Of a stretch of 64,000 nucleotides of DNA, positions 1 through 9,903 are shown in pieces. Under the pieces are notes generated by a model. That model did not search any database and was not told the origin of the DNA. It saw nothing but the letters and a program-made list of their open reading frames with translations. Position numbers and translations under genes: made by a program. This DNA comes from Bordetella parapertussis (GTDB lineage Bacteria > Pseudomonadota > Gammaproteobacteria > Burkholderiales > JACQAP01): contig CAMDKM010000006.1 of the NCBI GenBank assembly GCA_945900965.1, forward strand, positions 1-64,000. The letters are read 5' to 3'. Position 1 is the first letter of the stretch. Each line of letters opens with the position of its first letter.

Positions 1-1
1 T

Positions 2-76
2 CCCACCAAAGGTTACAAGACCCGCCGCAACAAGCGCACCCGCACCATGATCGTGCGGGATCGCCACGGCAAGTAA
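2..76 (+). CDS. rplB: 50S ribosomal protein L2, C-terminal end (partial)
   Basis: The window opens inside this gene. The last 24 codons read PTKGYKTRRNKRTRTM and on to IVRDRHGK, then TAA, which is the conserved basic C-terminal tail of L2. That tail contacts 23S rRNA near the peptidyl-transferase centre. Only the tail is visible, so length and start cannot be judged. rpsS follows after 13 nt, which is the standard S10-operon order. Confidence 0.95.
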   Translation, partial: PTKGYKTRRNKRTRTMIVRDRHGK

Positions 77-89
77 GGGGTAAGAACAT

Positions 90-389
90 ATGGCACGTTC
101 CGTAAAAAAAGGCCCGTTCGTCGATCTTCACCTGTTGGATAAAGTGGAGGCCGCGCGCGCCACCAAAGACAAGCGACCCATCCGAACCTGGTCTCGCCGT
201 TCCACCGTGCTGCCCGATTTTGTCGGGCTGACCATCGCCATCCACAACGGCAGGCAGCATGTTCCGGTGTATATCAGCGAAAACATGGTGGGCCATAAAC
301 TGGGCGAATTTGCGTTGACCCGTACTTTCAAGGGCCACACCGGGGACAAAAAAGCTGCGGTGACGCCGTCCTCTGGTCCGAAAAAATAG
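90..389 (+). CDS. rpsS: 30S ribosomal protein S19
   Basis: The 99-residue product begins [12 protein letters not shown] and contains [22 protein letters not shown] and [13 protein letters not shown], the standard S19 blocks. S19 sits in the 30S head beside S13. The C-terminus ([15 protein letters not shown]) is a little longer than the usual about 91 residues. It lies in the S10 operon between rplB and rplV with short gaps, so it is co-transcribed. An antisense reading over the same bases is a shadow. Confidence 0.98.
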   Translation: MARSVKKGPFVDLHLLDKVEAARATKDKRPIRTWSRRSTVLPDFVGLTIAIHNGRQHVPVYISENMVGHKLGEFALTRTFKGHTGDKKAAVTPSSGPKK

Positions 390-410
390 CGCCGGAGAAG
401 GAAAACACCT

Positions 411-746
411 ATGAAAACTTCTGCTGTATTACGCGGCGTGCGACTGTCGGCTCAAAAAGGCCGGCTGGTTGCCGATCAGATCCGGGGCATGCCGGTTGAC
501 CAGGCGCTGAACCTGCTGCACTTCAGCCCGAAAAAGGGTGCCAAGATTATCCGCAAGGTGTTGGAATCGGCGATTGCCAATGCCGAACACAACGACTCGG
601 CGGACATCGACGAGTTGAAGGTCGATACAATTTACGTTGAACAGGGTACGAGCCTGAAACGCTTCATGCCCAGGGCCAAGGGCCGCGGCTTCAAGATCAC
701 GAAGCCCACTTGCCACATTTTCCTGACGGTCGGGGATACGGAGTAA
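411..746 (+). CDS. rplV: 50S ribosomal protein L22
   Basis: The 111-residue product starts [19 protein letters not shown] and has the L22 signature near the C-terminus ([19 protein letters not shown]). That region includes the beta-hairpin that lines the peptide exit tunnel and is the site of macrolide-resistance changes in other bacteria. The length matches the family. A GAAGG-type Shine-Dalgarno lies just upstream, and rpsC begins 2 nt after the stop. Confidence 0.98.
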   Translation: MKTSAVLRGVRLSAQKGRLVADQIRGMPVDQALNLLHFSPKKGAKIIRKVLESAIANAEHNDSADIDELKVDTIYVEQGTSLKRFMPRAKGRGFKITKPTCHIFLTVGDTE

Positions 747-748
747 CT

Positions 749-1465
749 ATGGGACAAAAAATACACCCCACGGGGTTTCGGCTTTCGGTTCAGCGCAACT
801 GGACGTCGCGCTGGTATTCGAACAGCAAGACCTTCCCCGGGATGCTGCTCGAAGACATCAAGGTGCGCGATTTTCTGAAAAAGAAACTCGCCCATGCCTC
901 GGTGAGCAAAATCATCATCGAGCGTCCGGCCAAAAACGCCAAGATAACGGTGCATAGCGCGCGGCCGGGCGTGGTGATCGGCAAGAAGGGCGAGGACATC
1001 GAGGCCTTGCGGGCCGAATTGCAGCGCCTGATGGGCGTTCCGGTCCATGTGAACATCGAGGAAGTACGCAAACCCGAAGTGGATGCCCAGTTGATCGCCG
1101 ATTCGATTGCCCAGCAACTCGAAAAGCGCATCATGTTCCGGCGGGCGATGAAACGGGCGATGCAAAATGCCATGCGCCTGGGGGCCCAAGGCATCAAGAT
1201 CATGAGCGCAGGGCGCCTGAATGGCATCGAAATCGCGCGTACCGAGTGGTACCGCGAAGGCCGGGTGCCGCTTCACACCCTGCGTGCCGATATGGATTAC
1301 GGCGTGTCGGAAGCCAAAACCACTTACGGCGTGATCGGTATCAAGGTATGGGTATTCAAGGGTGAGTTGCTGGGTCGCGGCGAACAACCGGCGGCAGCTC
1401 CGAGCCCCGCCGCAGAACCCGAGCGCAGGCCAAGACGAGGAGTGAAGAATGCTACAGCCAGCTAG
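749..1465 (+). CDS. rpsC: 30S ribosomal protein S3
   Basis: The product starts [13 protein letters not shown]. The frame is open further upstream to 710, but this conserved start is correct and lies directly after rplV. The KH RNA-binding domain carries [12 protein letters not shown], and the C-terminal domain carries [13 protein letters not shown] and [11 protein letters not shown]. There is a 30-residue Ala/Pro/Arg-rich tail. S3 shapes the mRNA entry channel. The 3' end overlaps rplP by 17 nt, which suggests translational coupling. Confidence 0.98.
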   Translation: MGQKIHPTGFRLSVQRNWTSRWYSNSKTFPGMLLEDIKVRDFLKKKLAHASVSKIIIERPAKNAKITVHSARPGVVIGKKGEDIEALRAELQRLMGVPVHVNIEEVRKPEVDAQLIADSIAQQLEKRIMFRRAMKRAMQNAMRLGAQGIKIMSAGRLNGIEIARTEWYREGRVPLHTLRADMDYGVSEAKTTYGVIGIKVWVFKGELLGRGEQPAAAPSPAAEPERRPRRGVKNATAS

Positions 1466-1862
1466 GTCCAAGTACCGCAAACAACAAAAAGGCCGCAATA
1501 CCGGGGTGGCAACCCGGGGCGCCAAGGTAAGCTTCGGCGAATTTGGGCTGAAGGCAGTTGGCCGTGGACGATTGACCGCGCGCCAGATCGAAGCCGCCCG
1601 TCGGGCGATGACCCGCCACATCAAGCGGGGCGGCCGGGTTTGGATCCGGATTTTTCCGGACAAGCCGATTTCGCAGAAGCCGGCCGAAGTCCGCATGGGC
1701 AACGGTAAAGGCAATCCCGAGTATTACGTGGCCGAAATTCAACCCGGCAAGGTGCTCTACGAAATGGACGGGGTGGACGAGCCGATGGCAAGAGCGGCTT
1801 TTCGCCTGGCGGCGGCCAAGTTACCCATCCAGACGACCTTTGTGATCAGACAGGTAGGCTAA
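1449..1862 (+). CDS. rplP: 50S ribosomal protein L16
   Basis: This 137-residue protein has the L16 landmarks [32 protein letters not shown] and [12 protein letters not shown]16 helps position A-site tRNA and is added late in 50S assembly. The start lies inside the end of rpsC (17-nt overlap) in a different frame, a common arrangement in proteobacteria. rpmC follows after 3 nt. Confidence 0.98.
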   Translation: MLQPARSKYRKQQKGRNTGVATRGAKVSFGEFGLKAVGRGRLTARQIEAARRAMTRHIKRGGRVWIRIFPDKPISQKPAEVRMGNGKGNPEYYVAEIQPGKVLYEMDGVDEPMARAAFRLAAAKLPIQTTFVIRQVG

Positions 1863-1865
1863 GCG

Positions 1866-2060
1866 ATGAAAGCCATGGAATTGCGTACCAAGTCCGCGAC
1901 GGACCTGGACAAGGAACTGAACGAATTGCTCAAGGCGCAGTTTTCCCTGCGCATGCAAGTCGCCACTCAACAATTAACCAACACCAGCCAGATCCCGAAG
2001 GTGCGCCGCGACATTGCACGAGTGCGCACCATCATCGGTGAAAAGGTTGCCAAATCATGA
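1866..2060 (+). CDS. rpmC: 50S ribosomal protein L29
   Basis: This 64-residue product ([18 protein letters not shown]...) is a two-helix L29. The conserved motif around [12 protein letters not shown] and the [13 protein letters not shown] helix are both present. L29 lies at the tunnel exit and, with L23, forms part of the docking site for trigger factor and SRP. Its stop overlaps the rpsQ start (ATGA). Confidence 0.97.
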   Translation: MKAMELRTKSATDLDKELNELLKAQFSLRMQVATQQLTNTSQIPKVRRDIARVRTIIGEKVAKS

Positions 2061-2323
2061 GCGAAACATCCAATGCCCGCCAACTGACCGGGCGAGTCGT
2101 CAGCGACAAGATGGTCAAGACCGTTACGGTCCTGGTTGAGCGCAAGGTCAAACATCCGCTATATGGGAAGTTTGTCAGCCGCTCGAAGAAATATCATGCC
2201 CACGACGAGAATCGCGAGTTTCACCCGGGGGATGTGGTCACCATAGAGGAAACCCGGCCGATTTCGAAAACCAAGGCCTGGAAAGTAATCAAATTGGTCG
2301 AAAAAGCCAAAGAAGCCAGCTAA
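2057..2323 (+). CDS. rpsQ: 30S ribosomal protein S17
   Basis: The 88-residue OB-fold protein contains [25 protein letters not shown] and [19 protein letters not shown], all typical of S17, a primary binder of 16S rRNA 5' domain. It starts inside the last codons of rpmC (4-nt overlap) and is the last gene of the S10 operon. A 144-nt gap with promoter-like sequence follows. Confidence 0.98.
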   Translation: MSETSNARQLTGRVVSDKMVKTVTVLVERKVKHPLYGKFVSRSKKYHAHDENREFHPGDVVTIEETRPISKTKAWKVIKLVEKAKEAS

Positions 2324-2328
2324 TTGAC

Positions 2329-2357
2329 TTGCGGCTAAGGGGGAACTTCCCTAAAAT
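2329..2357 (+). promoter_or_regulatory. Candidate promoter before the spc operon
   Basis: A TAAAAT -10-like hexamer at 2352-2357 lies 17 nt downstream of TTGCGG (2329-2334). A better -35 (TTGACT, 2324-2329) is present but 22 nt away, so only one of the two could work. A short palindrome, GGGAA-C-TTCCC, lies between the boxes. The gap before rplN is the only large gap in this cluster, consistent with a separate spc promoter. The exact boxes are inference. Confidence 0.4.
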
Positions 2358-2467
2358 GCCGCGCTTTCCCGGAAACGCCGATTTCACGGCGCACCGGTTT
2401 CAATCCCGAACGGGTTCCAAAACTGGTCGGCCACGTTGGCGGACAAAGTTGGAGAGAGAACAAGCAG

Positions 2468-2836
2468 ATGATTCAAATGCAAAGCAGGCTGGATGTTGCC
2501 GACAATACCGGTGCGCGCTCCGTTATGTGCATCAAGGTGCTGGGCGGCTCCAAGCGCCGTTACGCCAGGGTGGGTGATGTCATCAAGGTCAGCATCAAGG
2601 ACTGCGCCCCGCGTGGCCGAGTTAAAAAAGGCGAGGTCTACCATGCCGTGGTGGTGCGCACCCGAAGTGGCGTCCGCCGACAGGACGGCTCGTTGGTGAA
2701 GTTCGATGCCAATGCGGCGGTGCTGCTCAATGCCAAACTCGAGCCGATCGGCACCCGCATTTTCGGGCCGGTTACCCGCGAGCTTCGCACCGAGCGCTTC
2801 ATGAAAATTGTTTCCCTGGCTCCGGAAGTGCTGTAG
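2468..2836 (+). CDS. rplN: 50S ribosomal protein L14
   Basis: The 122-residue product starts [17 protein letters not shown] and contains [14 protein letters not shown] and the end block [13 protein letters not shown]. Length and ends match L14, which bridges to the 30S subunit. A GGAGAGA Shine-Dalgarno lies upstream. It is the first gene of the spc block, and rplX follows after 10 nt. Confidence 0.98.
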   Translation: MIQMQSRLDVADNTGARSVMCIKVLGGSKRRYARVGDVIKVSIKDCAPRGRVKKGEVYHAVVVRTRSGVRRQDGSLVKFDANAAVLLNAKLEPIGTRIFGPVTRELRTERFMKIVSLAPEVL

Positions 2837-2846
2837 AGGCCGACTC

Positions 2847-3164
2847 ATGCAAAAGATTCGAAAAGGCGACAACGTCGTTGTCATCACCGGCAAGGACAAA
2901 GGCAAACGCGGCACCGTGCTGCGAGTGGTGGACGACAAACACGTGCTGGTGGAAGGCGCCAACCGGGTGAAGAAGCACCAGAAGCCCAACCCGATGAAAG
3001 GCCTCACCGGCGGCATCGTGGACAAGGAAATGCCGATCCAGATTTCCAATATCGCGGTGTTCAACGCCACCACTCAGAAGGCCGACCGGGTAGGCGTGAA
3101 GCGATTGGAAGACGGGCGCCAGGTACGTATATACCGTTCCAACGGCGAAATGCTGGACGCGTAA
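2847..3164 (+). CDS. rplX: 50S ribosomal protein L24
   Basis: The start at [19 protein letters not shown] gives 105 residues, the usual L24 size; the frame is open back into rplN but that extension is not conserved. The KOW motif is in residues 1-30, and the segment [17 protein letters not shown] is typical. L24 initiates 50S assembly and lies near the exit tunnel. Confidence 0.98.
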   Translation: MQKIRKGDNVVVITGKDKGKRGTVLRVVDDKHVLVEGANRVKKHQKPNPMKGLTGGIVDKEMPIQISNIAVFNATTQKADRVGVKRLEDGRQVRIYRSNGEMLDA

Positions 3165-3173
3165 GAGGAAATC

Positions 3174-3782
3174 ATGGCGAAGGCTAAAGCTAAAGCAAAA
3201 GAAACAGCGAGTGCCCCGGCAGAGACCGGTGGGCCCGTGCCAAAAGCGCGTTTGCAGGAGCATTACCGCGATACGGTGGTGCCGGCGCTGATGAAGCAAT
3301 TCGAATACAAGAGTGGCATGCAGGTGCCGAGGATCGAAAAAATCGTCCTCAACATGGGTGTGGGCGAAGCGGTCAACGATAAAAAAATCCTGGAAAACGC
3401 CGTGAGCGACATGGTCAAGATCGCCGGCCAGAAGCCGGTGGTGACCAAGGCCAAGAAGTCGATCGCGGGCTTCAAGATCCGCAAGGATTATCCGATCGGT
3501 TGCAAGGTGACCCTGCGTCGCGGGCGCATGTATGAATTTCTGGACCGTCTGGTGACGGTGGCCATTCCCCGTATTCGCGACTTTCGCGGGATTTCCGGCC
3601 GCTCCTTCGATGGCCGCGGAAACTTCAATCTGGGCGTCAAGGAACAGATCATTTTCCCGGAGATCGAGTACGACAAGATCGATTCCCTGCGCGGCATGAA
3701 CATCACCATTACCACGACGGCGAAAACGGACGAAGAAGCGCGCGCACTGTTGTCCGCCTTCCGGTTCCCGTTCAAGAGCTGA
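3174..3782 (+). CDS. rplE: 50S ribosomal protein L5 with basic N-terminal extension
   Basis: L5 binds 5S rRNA in the central protuberance. Core motifs are [48 protein letters not shown] and the end block [10 protein letters not shown]. The protein has 202 residues, about 23 more than the usual 179. The extra N-terminus is Lys/Ala-rich (AKAKAKAKE, then PAETGGPVP). No later Met fits the conserved start region, so the extension appears genuine. Confidence 0.97.
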   Translation: MAKAKAKAKETASAPAETGGPVPKARLQEHYRDTVVPALMKQFEYKSGMQVPRIEKIVLNMGVGEAVNDKKILENAVSDMVKIAGQKPVVTKAKKSIAGFKIRKDYPIGCKVTLRRGRMYEFLDRLVTVAIPRIRDFRGISGRSFDGRGNFNLGVKEQIIFPEIEYDKIDSLRGMNITITTTAKTDEEARALLSAFRFPFKS

Positions 3783-3789
3783 GGTCCCT

Positions 3790-4095
3790 ATGGCAAAAAA
3801 GTCAGTCAATAACCGCGACAAGAAACGTCGTCTGACCGTGAAAAAATTCGCGTCCAGGCGCAAGGAAATCATGGTGGTCCTCAATAACAGCAAGGCCTCG
3901 GATGAAGATCGCATGCAGGCACGGGAAAAACTTCAGAAGCTGCCGCGCAATGCCAGCCCCGTGCGGCTGCGCAACCGCTGTGCGCTGACCGGGCGCCCCC
4001 GCGGTGTTTATAGCAAATTCGGGCTGGCGCGCAGCAAGTTGCGCGAAATTGCCATGCGCGGGGAAATTCCCGGTATAACCAAGGCGAGCTGGTAG
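3790..4095 (+). CDS. rpsN: 30S ribosomal protein S14 (long, zinc-free type)
   Basis: The 101-residue product starts [14 protein letters not shown] and ends with [29 protein letters not shown]. This is the long S14 form without the CxxC zinc pairs of the short paralogue. S14 acts in 30S head assembly. It sits between rplE and rpsH, 7 nt after rplE. Confidence 0.98.
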   Translation: MAKKSVNNRDKKRRLTVKKFASRRKEIMVVLNNSKASDEDRMQAREKLQKLPRNASPVRLRNRCALTGRPRGVYSKFGLARSKLREIAMRGEIPGITKASW

Positions 4096-4109
4096 CAGGA
4101 GACTTCTGG

Positions 4110-4505
4110 ATGAGCATGAGTGACCCCATTGCCGACATGCTGACGCGAATCCGCAACGCACAGAACGCGGAGAAAACGTCGGTTGTCATGCCTGCAAGCA
4201 ACCTCAAGGTGTCGATCGCCGAGGTGCTGAAGGCCGAAGGCTACATAGAGAATTTCGCGGTTCGCGATGACGAGGGCAAAAGATCGCTCGATATCGCGCT
4301 CAAGTATTACGCCGGGCGGCCGGTGATCGAGCGAATCGAACGGGTGAGCCGTCCGGGGCTGCGAATTTACAAGCCGGCCAAGGATATTCCCGAAGTCATG
4401 AACGGCCTGGGCGTGGCGATTGTGTCCACCTCCCGTGGCGTCATGACCGACCGCAAGGCGCGCCAGACTGGCGTGGGTGGCGAAGTGTTGTGCATCGTGG
4501 CCTGA
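4110..4505 (+). CDS. rpsH: 30S ribosomal protein S8
   Basis: The 131-residue protein starts [18 protein letters not shown] and ends with [26 protein letters not shown], the conserved S8 C-terminal RNA-binding block. In Escherichia coli S8 represses the spc operon by binding the rplE leader. I did not model such a site here. rplF follows 19 nt later. Confidence 0.98.
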   Translation: MSMSDPIADMLTRIRNAQNAEKTSVVMPASNLKVSIAEVLKAEGYIENFAVRDDEGKRSLDIALKYYAGRPVIERIERVSRPGLRIYKPAKDIPEVMNGLGVAIVSTSRGVMTDRKARQTGVGGEVLCIVA

Positions 4506-4524
4506 TCGGGAAGCGGAGAAAACA

Positions 4525-5058
4525 ATGTCACGAATCGGCAATTTACCGATAACGGTTCCCGGCGGAGTAGATGTGACGGTGGCTGCCGGCCAGATATCCG
4601 TCAAAGGTCCGCTGGGCACGGTGTCGCAGACTTTTCCGGGCGGCGTAGCGGTCAACAGGGAAGGCGACCAACTCGTCTTCAAGGCGCTGGACGAATCCAT
4701 CCAGGCCAATGCCATGTCAGGCACCTTGCGAGCCCTGGTGGCCAACATGGTCCATGGCGTTACCAAAGGCTTCGAGAGAAAGCTGCAACTGGTAGGCGTA
4801 GGTTACCGGGCGCAGGCGCAGGGCGACAAACTGAATTTGACGCTGGGATTTTCGCATCCGGTCGTACACAAGATGCCCAAGGGTATCAAGGTGGAAACGC
4901 CGCAACAGACCGAAGTGGTGATCAAGGGCATCGACAAACAAATCGTTGGTCAGGTCGCCGCGGATGTGCGCAGCTACCGGCCGCCGGAGCCCTATAAGGG
5001 CAAGGGCGTGCGTTATTCCGACGAGCGCGTCGTGCTCAAGGAAGTCAAGAAGAAATAA
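4525..5058 (+). CDS. rplF: 50S ribosomal protein L6
   Basis: The start chosen at [12 protein letters not shown] gives 177 residues, the normal length. The frame runs back to 4477 inside rpsH, but only this start has a Shine-Dalgarno (GCGGAG) and conservation. The two L6 repeats end in [16 protein letters not shown]6 lies near the sarcin-ricin loop. Confidence 0.98.
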   Translation: MSRIGNLPITVPGGVDVTVAAGQISVKGPLGTVSQTFPGGVAVNREGDQLVFKALDESIQANAMSGTLRALVANMVHGVTKGFERKLQLVGVGYRAQAQGDKLNLTLGFSHPVVHKMPKGIKVETPQQTEVVIKGIDKQIVGQVAADVRSYRPPEPYKGKGVRYSDERVVLKEVKKK

Positions 5059-5070
5059 TCGGACTCCATC

Positions 5071-5424
5071 ATGAATGACAAAAAACAGTCGCGCGGCCGG
5101 CGCGCGCGCCAGACCCGGGCCAAGATCGCCGACGTGAAGGCCGTGCGCTTGGCAGTGTTCCGGTCCAACGACCATATTTATGCCCAGGTGATCGATCCGA
5201 CTTCCAAGGTGCTGGCGTCGGCTTCCACGCTAGAGCCCGAAGTGCGCAAAGAACTCACCAACGGCAGCAACGTCAAAGCCGCGACGCTGATTGGCAAACG
5301 CATTGCAGAAAAGGCAAAAGCCCAGGGTGTCGAGAAGGTGGCGTTCGATCGCTCGGGTTTCAAATATCACGGTCGGGTGAAGGCGCTGGCGGAAGCCGCG
5401 CGCGAAGCCGGCCTGAAGTTCTAG
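5071..5424 (+). CDS. rplR: 50S ribosomal protein L18
   Basis: The 117-residue 5S-rRNA-binding protein contains [17 protein letters not shown] and the end block [23 protein letters not shown]. The N-terminus is very basic ([13 protein letters not shown]). Length and position after rplF match the family. Confidence 0.98.
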   Translation: MNDKKQSRGRRARQTRAKIADVKAVRLAVFRSNDHIYAQVIDPTSKVLASASTLEPEVRKELTNGSNVKAATLIGKRIAEKAKAQGVEKVAFDRSGFKYHGRVKALAEAAREAGLKF

Positions 5425-5434
5425 GAGATAGCTC

Positions 5435-5944
5435 ATGGCCAGACAGCACCAGCAGGAAGAACGCTCCGATGGACTGCGGGAGAAGATGGTGGCCGTCAAC
5501 CGGGTCACCAAAGTGGTCAAGGGCGGCCGCATTCTGGGTTTTGCCGCGCTGACAGTGGTTGGCGATGGCGACGGTGGTATCGGCATGGGCAAGGGCAAAG
5601 CACGGGAAGTCCCGGTGGCGGTGCAGAAGGCCATGGACGAGGCGCGGCGCAAGATGGTCAAGGTCAGTCTCAAGGACGGCACTTTGCAACACGCGGTGGT
5701 CGGCGAGCACGGGGCGGCCAAGGTATTCATGCAGCCGGCATCCGAAGGTACCGGGATTATTGCCGGCGGTCCGATGCGGGCGATTTTCGAAGTCATGGGC
5801 GTGACCAACGTATTGGCAAAATGCCTGGGCTCGACCAATCCTTATAACGTCGTGCGGGCGACCATCAATGGTCTGCAGGGCATGAGCACACCGTCGGAAA
5901 TTGCCGCCAAACGCGGCAAGACCGTCGAAGAACTCCTGGGTTAA
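5435..5944 (+). CDS. rpsE: 30S ribosomal protein S5
   Basis: The 169-residue protein contains the S5 dsRBD-like motif [35 protein letters not shown] and the C-terminal [16 protein letters not shown] block. S5 contributes to decoding accuracy and the mRNA entry helicase. Spacing to rpmD is 3 nt. Confidence 0.98.
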   Translation: MARQHQQEERSDGLREKMVAVNRVTKVVKGGRILGFAALTVVGDGDGGIGMGKGKAREVPVAVQKAMDEARRKMVKVSLKDGTLQHAVVGEHGAAKVFMQPASEGTGIIAGGPMRAIFEVMGVTNVLAKCLGSTNPYNVVRATINGLQGMSTPSEIAAKRGKTVEELLG

Positions 5945-5947
5945 GTA

Positions 5948-6160
5948 ATGGCTAAAGACAAAAAAACCGCGGCGGAAAAAACCGGCAAAAAAGTCCGGGT
6001 GACGCTTGTGCGCGGATTGATCAGCACCCGGGAATCGCATCGCGCCACGGTGCGTGGGCTGGGGCTGCGCCGAATCAATCATACGGTGGAACTTGAGGAT
6101 ACTCCGGCGATACGCGGCATGATCCACAAGGTCGCTTACCTGCTGAAGTGCGAGGGCTGA
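5948..6160 (+). CDS. rpmD: 50S ribosomal protein L30
   Basis: The 70-residue product has the L30 core [31 protein letters not shown]. It carries about 10 extra Lys-rich residues at the N-terminus ([14 protein letters not shown]), which is common in betaproteobacteria. rplO begins 1 nt after its stop. Confidence 0.97.
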   Translation: MAKDKKTAAEKTGKKVRVTLVRGLISTRESHRATVRGLGLRRINHTVELEDTPAIRGMIHKVAYLLKCEG

Positions 6161-6161
6161 C

Positions 6162-6599
6162 ATGCGATTGAACAAGATCAAGCCGGGCGACGGCGCCAAA
6201 CACAGCAAGAAGCGGCTGGGTCGCGGCATCGGTAGTGGTCTGGGTAAAACCGCGGGCCGCGGCCACAAGGGTCAAAAAGCCCGTTCCGGCGGTTTTCACA
6301 AGGTTGGGTTTGAAGGCGGCCAGATGCCCATGCATCGACGTCTGCCCAAACGCGGGTTTGTGTCGCTGACCGGGAAGGATACGGTCGAAGTGCGCCTGTC
6401 GGCGCTCGACAAGTTGCCGGTGGACGATATCGACATTCTGGTCCTCAAACAGGCAGGCGTGGTGTCGAATGGCGCCAAGGCGGCCAAGGTGATTCTGGCC
6501 GGCGAGATCAAGCGCAAGCTGAACTTGCGCGGCTTGCTGGTGACCAAGGGTGCGCGTGCGGCAATCGAAAAAGCCGGCGGCAGCATTCTGGAAAGCTGA
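6162..6599 (+). CDS. rplO: 50S ribosomal protein L15
   Basis: The 145-residue protein opens [26 protein letters not shown] with the glycine/basic region [17 protein letters not shown] that threads into 23S rRNA. The C-terminal globular part carries [16 protein letters not shown]. Length is normal. secY starts 2 nt after the stop. Confidence 0.98.
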   Translation: MRLNKIKPGDGAKHSKKRLGRGIGSGLGKTAGRGHKGQKARSGGFHKVGFEGGQMPMHRRLPKRGFVSLTGKDTVEVRLSALDKLPVDDIDILVLKQAGVVSNGAKAAKVILAGEIKRKLNLRGLLVTKGARAAIEKAGGSILES

Positions 6600-6601
6600 G
6601 C

Positions 6602-7921
6602 TTGGCAGAGAACGTATCGGGATTGGGCGGCAAATTCGGCGACCTGCGTCGCCGTCTGCTGTTTTTGCTGATGGCGCTGATCGTGTACCGGATCGGCGCG
6701 CACGTGCCGGTGCCGGGGATCGACCCGGTGAAGCTGGCGGAGCTGTTTAACACCCAGAAGGGCGGCATCCTCGACATGTTCAACATGTTCTCGGGTGGCG
6801 CGCTGTCGAGATTCACGATTTTTGCGCTGGGGATCATGCCCTATATTTCGGCCTCGATCATCATGCAGTTGATGACGGTGGTGTCGCCGCAATTGGAGCA
6901 ACTGAAAAAAGAAGGCGAGTCGGGTCGCCGCAAGATTACACAGTACACCCGGTATGGAACGCTGTTTCTCGCCACCTTCCAGTCGTTGGCGATGGCCGTG
7001 GGCCTGGAGGCGCAATCGGGGCTGGTGGTGGATCCGGGGTTGGCGTTTCGCTTCACCACTGTCGTGACGCTGGTGACGGGCACCATGTTTTTGATGTGGC
7101 TGGGTGAACAGATTACCGAGCGTGGCATCGGCAACGGCATATCGCTGATCATATTTGCCGGCATCGCGGCCGGTTTCCCGGCCGCCGTGGGCGGCACGCT
7201 GGAGCTGGCGCGCAATGGGTCGTTTCCGATTCCGCTGGTGCTGCTGTTGCTGGTGGGCGCGGTGGTGGTGACTGGAATTGTTGTGTTTGTGGAAAAAGGC
7301 CAGCGCAAGATTCTGGTGAATTACGCCAAGCGCCAGGTGGGGCGAAAAGTGTATGGCGGCCAGAGTTCGCATCTGCCGCTCAAGCTGAACATGTCGGGGG
7401 TGATCCCTCCGATATTTGCCTCCAGCATTATTTTGTTTCCGGCCACGCTGGCGAGCTGGGCGGGTAGTGGAGAGGGCATGAACTGGCTGCGCGATATCAG
7501 CGGTGTGCTCTCGCCGGGACAGCCGATTTACGTATTGTTGTATGGCGCAGCGATCATATTTTTCTGCTTCTTCTATACCGCCCTGGTGTTCAATCCCAAG
7601 GAAACGGCGGAGAACCTGAAAAAAGGCGGGGCGTTTGTGCCGGGAATCCGGCCTGGCGACCAGACAGCCAAGTACATTGAAAAGATCATTCTGCGGCTGA
7701 CCCTGACGGGCGCGATTTACGTGACGCTGATCTGTCTGCTGCCGGAATTCCTGATCGTGAAATGGAACGTGCCGTTTTATTTTGGCGGCACCAGTTTGCT
7801 GATCATCGTGGTGGTGACGATGGATTTCATGGCGCAGGTACAGGCCTACATGATGTCGCACCAGTACGAAAGCCTGCTCAAGAAGGCGAACTTCAAGGGC
7901 GGGATGTTCCCCACCCGATAG
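6602..7921 (+). CDS. secY: Protein translocase subunit SecY
   Basis: SecY is the pore subunit of the inner-membrane SecYEG translocon. The 439-residue product has about ten hydrophobic helices, the plug region [22 protein letters not shown], and the conserved cytoplasmic loop [14 protein letters not shown] followed by YAKRQ. The start is TTG at 6602, two bases after the rplO stop, with GGAAAGC as a likely ribosome site. It lies in its usual place at the end of spc. Confidence 0.98.
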   Translation: MAENVSGLGGKFGDLRRRLLFLLMALIVYRIGAHVPVPGIDPVKLAELFNTQKGGILDMFNMFSGGALSRFTIFALGIMPYISASIIMQLMTVVSPQLEQLKKEGESGRRKITQYTRYGTLFLATFQSLAMAVGLEAQSGLVVDPGLAFRFTTVVTLVTGTMFLMWLGEQITERGIGNGISLIIFAGIAAGFPAAVGGTLELARNGSFPIPLVLLLLVGAVVVTGIVVFVEKGQRKILVNYAKRQVGRKVYGGQSSHLPLKLNMSGVIPPIFASSIILFPATLASWAGSGEGMNWLRDISGVLSPGQPIYVLLYGAAIIFFCFFYTALVFNPKETAENLKKGGAFVPGIRPGDQTAKYIEKIILRLTLTGAIYVTLICLLPEFLIVKWNVPFYFGGTSLLIIVVVTMDFMAQVQAYMMSHQYESLLKKANFKGGMFPTR

Positions 7922-7930
7922 CGGAGGAGC

Positions 7931-8149
7931 ATGTCAAAGGAAGAAACGATCCAGATGCAGGGGGAGATTGTGGAAACCCTGCCCAACGCGACGTTTCGCG
8001 TGAAGTTGGAGAATGGTCATGTGGTGCTGGGGCATATCTCCGGGAAAATGCGGATGCATTACATCCGGATCCTGCCGGGGGACAAAGTGACGGTGGAATT
8101 GACACCTTACGATTTGACGCGGGCACGCATCGTGTTTCGCGCTAAGTAG
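7931..8149 (+). CDS. infA: Translation initiation factor IF-1
   Basis: The 72-residue OB-fold protein has [20 protein letters not shown] and [21 protein letters not shown], the IF-1 signature. It blocks the ribosomal A site during initiation. A GGAGGAGC Shine-Dalgarno precedes the ATG. The placement secY-infA-rpmJ-rpsM is usual in betaproteobacteria. Confidence 0.98.
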   Translation: MSKEETIQMQGEIVETLPNATFRVKLENGHVVLGHISGKMRMHYIRILPGDKVTVELTPYDLTRARIVFRAK

Positions 8150-8192
8150 CAACAAAAACCCGCCGCGCTGCGGCTGCCGAAGGAGCAGGGAA

Positions 8193-8306
8193 ATGAGAGT
8201 ACAGGCATCGGTAAAAAAGATGTGCCGGAATTGCAAGATCGTCCGGCGTAACCGCGTTGTGCGCGTGATCTGTACGGATCCGCGCCACAAACAACGTCAG
8301 GGTTAA
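8193..8306 (+). CDS. rpmJ: 50S ribosomal protein L36
   Basis: This 37-codon gene was found by eye. It reads [20 protein letters not shown], then [17 protein letters not shown]. The zinc ligands are C11, C14, C27 and H32, so this is the zinc-binding type. GGAGCAGGG upstream supplies the ribosome site. It belongs between infA and rpsM. A small GGGC-TAGC-GCCC hairpin (8309-8320) follows. Confidence 0.97.
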   Translation: MRVQASVKKMCRNCKIVRRNRVVRVICTDPRHKQRQG

Positions 8307-8342
8307 TCGGGCTAGCGCCCTTATTAGGACAGGATCAGGAAC

Positions 8343-8732
8343 ATGGCTCGTATTGCCGGTGTAAATATTCCGAATCATCAACACGCGGTCATCGCCTTGA
8401 CTGCGATTTACGGCATTGGGCATGCCCGCGCCGGCGCGATTTGCGTGGCCGCGGGGGTGAAGTCCTCCGCCAAGGTCAAGGATTTGTCCGACAGCGACAT
8501 GGAGAAACTGCGCGAGCAGGTCGCCAAGTTCGCCGTCGAGGGCGATCTGCGCCGCGAAGTCACCATGAACATCAAGCGCTTGATGGATCTGGGCTGTTAT
8601 CGCGGCAACCGGCATCGCCGCGGCCTGCCGGTACGCGGGCAGCGTACCCGCACCAACGCACGCACCCGCAAGGGTCCGCGCAAGGCCATTCAGCGTTCGG
8701 GCGGAGCATTGTCCGCGCCGTCGCCGAAGTAA
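8343..8732 (+). CDS. rpsM: 30S ribosomal protein S13
   Basis: The 129-residue protein starts [20 protein letters not shown] and contains [30 protein letters not shown], the basic helix-turn-helix and tail reaching the P-site tRNA. The last 15 residues ([12 protein letters not shown]) are longer and less basic than usual. It opens the alpha operon here. Confidence 0.98.
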   Translation: MARIAGVNIPNHQHAVIALTAIYGIGHARAGAICVAAGVKSSAKVKDLSDSDMEKLREQVAKFAVEGDLRREVTMNIKRLMDLGCYRGNRHRRGLPVRGQRTRTNARTRKGPRKAIQRSGGALSAPSPK

Positions 8733-8759
8733 ACGCAGGACACACAGGAACATTTCGAT

Positions 8760-9161
8760 ATGGCAAAAGCACCCGCACCCGCAGCAGCCCGTGTTCGCAA
8801 AAAGGTCAAGAAAAACGTGGCCGAAGGTATCGCCCATGTTCATGCCTCCTTCAACAACACCATCATCACCATCACCGACCGTCAGGGCAATGCGCTCTCG
8901 TGGTCGACTTCAGGTGGGGCAGGCTTCAAGGGCTCACGCAAGTCCACCCCGTTCGCCGCGCAGATCGCCGCCGAACAGGCTGGCCGCGCCGCACAGGAGT
9001 GCGGAGTCAAGAATCTCGAAGTGCGAATCAAGGGCCCGGGTCCGGGACGCGAGTCCGCAGTGCGCGCCTTGAACGCGGTCGGGTTGAAGATCAGCAGTAT
9101 TTCGGACGTGACCCCGGTGCCGCATAACGGTTGCCGTCCACCCAAAAAACGTCGCATCTGA
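8760..9161 (+). CDS. rpsK: 30S ribosomal protein S11
   Basis: The 133-residue protein contains [40 protein letters not shown] and the end [18 protein letters not shown]. These are the S11 hallmarks in the 30S platform. The first 14 residues are an Ala/Pro leader. Order rpsM-rpsK-rpsD is standard. Confidence 0.98.
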   Translation: MAKAPAPAAARVRKKVKKNVAEGIAHVHASFNNTIITITDRQGNALSWSTSGGAGFKGSRKSTPFAAQIAAEQAGRAAQECGVKNLEVRIKGPGPGRESAVRALNAVGLKISSISDVTPVPHNGCRPPKKRRI

Positions 9162-9179
9162 ACCCAGGGAGAAACCGAC

Positions 9180-9806
9180 GTGGCCAGAAACCTCGATCCA
9201 AAATGCCGCCAGTGCCGCCGCGAGGGCGAAAAGCTGTTCCTCAAGGGCGAAAAGTGTTTTACCGACAAGTGTGCGGTGGAGCGCCGCTCCTACGCGCCCG
9301 GACAACATGGCCAGAAAAATCTGCGCCGCTCGGACTACGGCAATCAGTTGCGCGAAAAACAGAAGATCCGCCGCATCTACGGCGTGCTGGAACGTCAGTT
9401 CCGCAAGACATACCAGGAAGCCGCCAGCAGCAAGGGCATCACCGGTGAAGCGCTGTTGCAGATGCTCGAAAGCCGGCTCGACACGGTTGCCTACCGCATG
9501 GGCTTTGGCGCCTCGCGCACCGAAGCGCGCCAGGTCGTGCGCCACAACAGCATTCTGGTCAATGGCAAGCGGGTGAACATCCCGTCGTATCAGGTCCGTC
9601 AGGGCGATGTCATTGAAGTGGCGGAAGCCTCCAAGGGCCAGTTGCGCATCAAGGGCGCCGCCGCCGCCGCGGAGGGCCGCGGGTTTCCAGAGTGGATTGA
9701 AGTGGACATCAAGGCGCTCAAGGGCACATTTAAAGCCAAGCCCCAGCGTTCGGAATTGCCTTCGACCATCAACGAATCGCTGGTCGTCGAACTGTATTCG
9801 AAGTAA
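9180..9806 (+). CDS. rpsD: 30S ribosomal protein S4
   Basis: The 208-residue protein has the zinc-type N-terminus (C9, C12, C26 and C31 in [14 protein letters not shown] and KCFTDKC), [11 protein letters not shown], and the S4 RNA-binding domain [21 protein letters not shown]. The start is GTG at 9180 after a GGGAGAAAC ribosome site. S4 is the classical translational repressor of the alpha operon; I did not verify a target fold here. Confidence 0.97.
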   Translation: MARNLDPKCRQCRREGEKLFLKGEKCFTDKCAVERRSYAPGQHGQKNLRRSDYGNQLREKQKIRRIYGVLERQFRKTYQEAASSKGITGEALLQMLESRLDTVAYRMGFGASRTEARQVVRHNSILVNGKRVNIPSYQVRQGDVIEVAEASKGQLRIKGAAAAAEGRGFPEWIEVDIKALKGTFKAKPQRSELPSTINESLVVELYSK

Positions 9807-9903
9807 GAGTCTGCCACCGTGGCCGGGTATCGAAGATGCCTTGCCGCAGGTGGCCTATTGATCTGATCGGAACGTCCCGAATTCCTTCTCGAGGGTAACG
9901 TTA

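Noticed and set aside
2324-2357. TTGACT/TAAAAT as one promoter
   Set aside because: The spacer is 22 nt, too long for sigma-70; the pair TTGCGG/TAAAAT at 17 nt was listed instead with low confidence.
6296-7861. A 521-codon antisense open frame across rplO and secY
   Set aside because: Its product is His/Arg/Gln-rich without domains and lies wholly over conserved secY. High-GC codon use opens the opposite frame.
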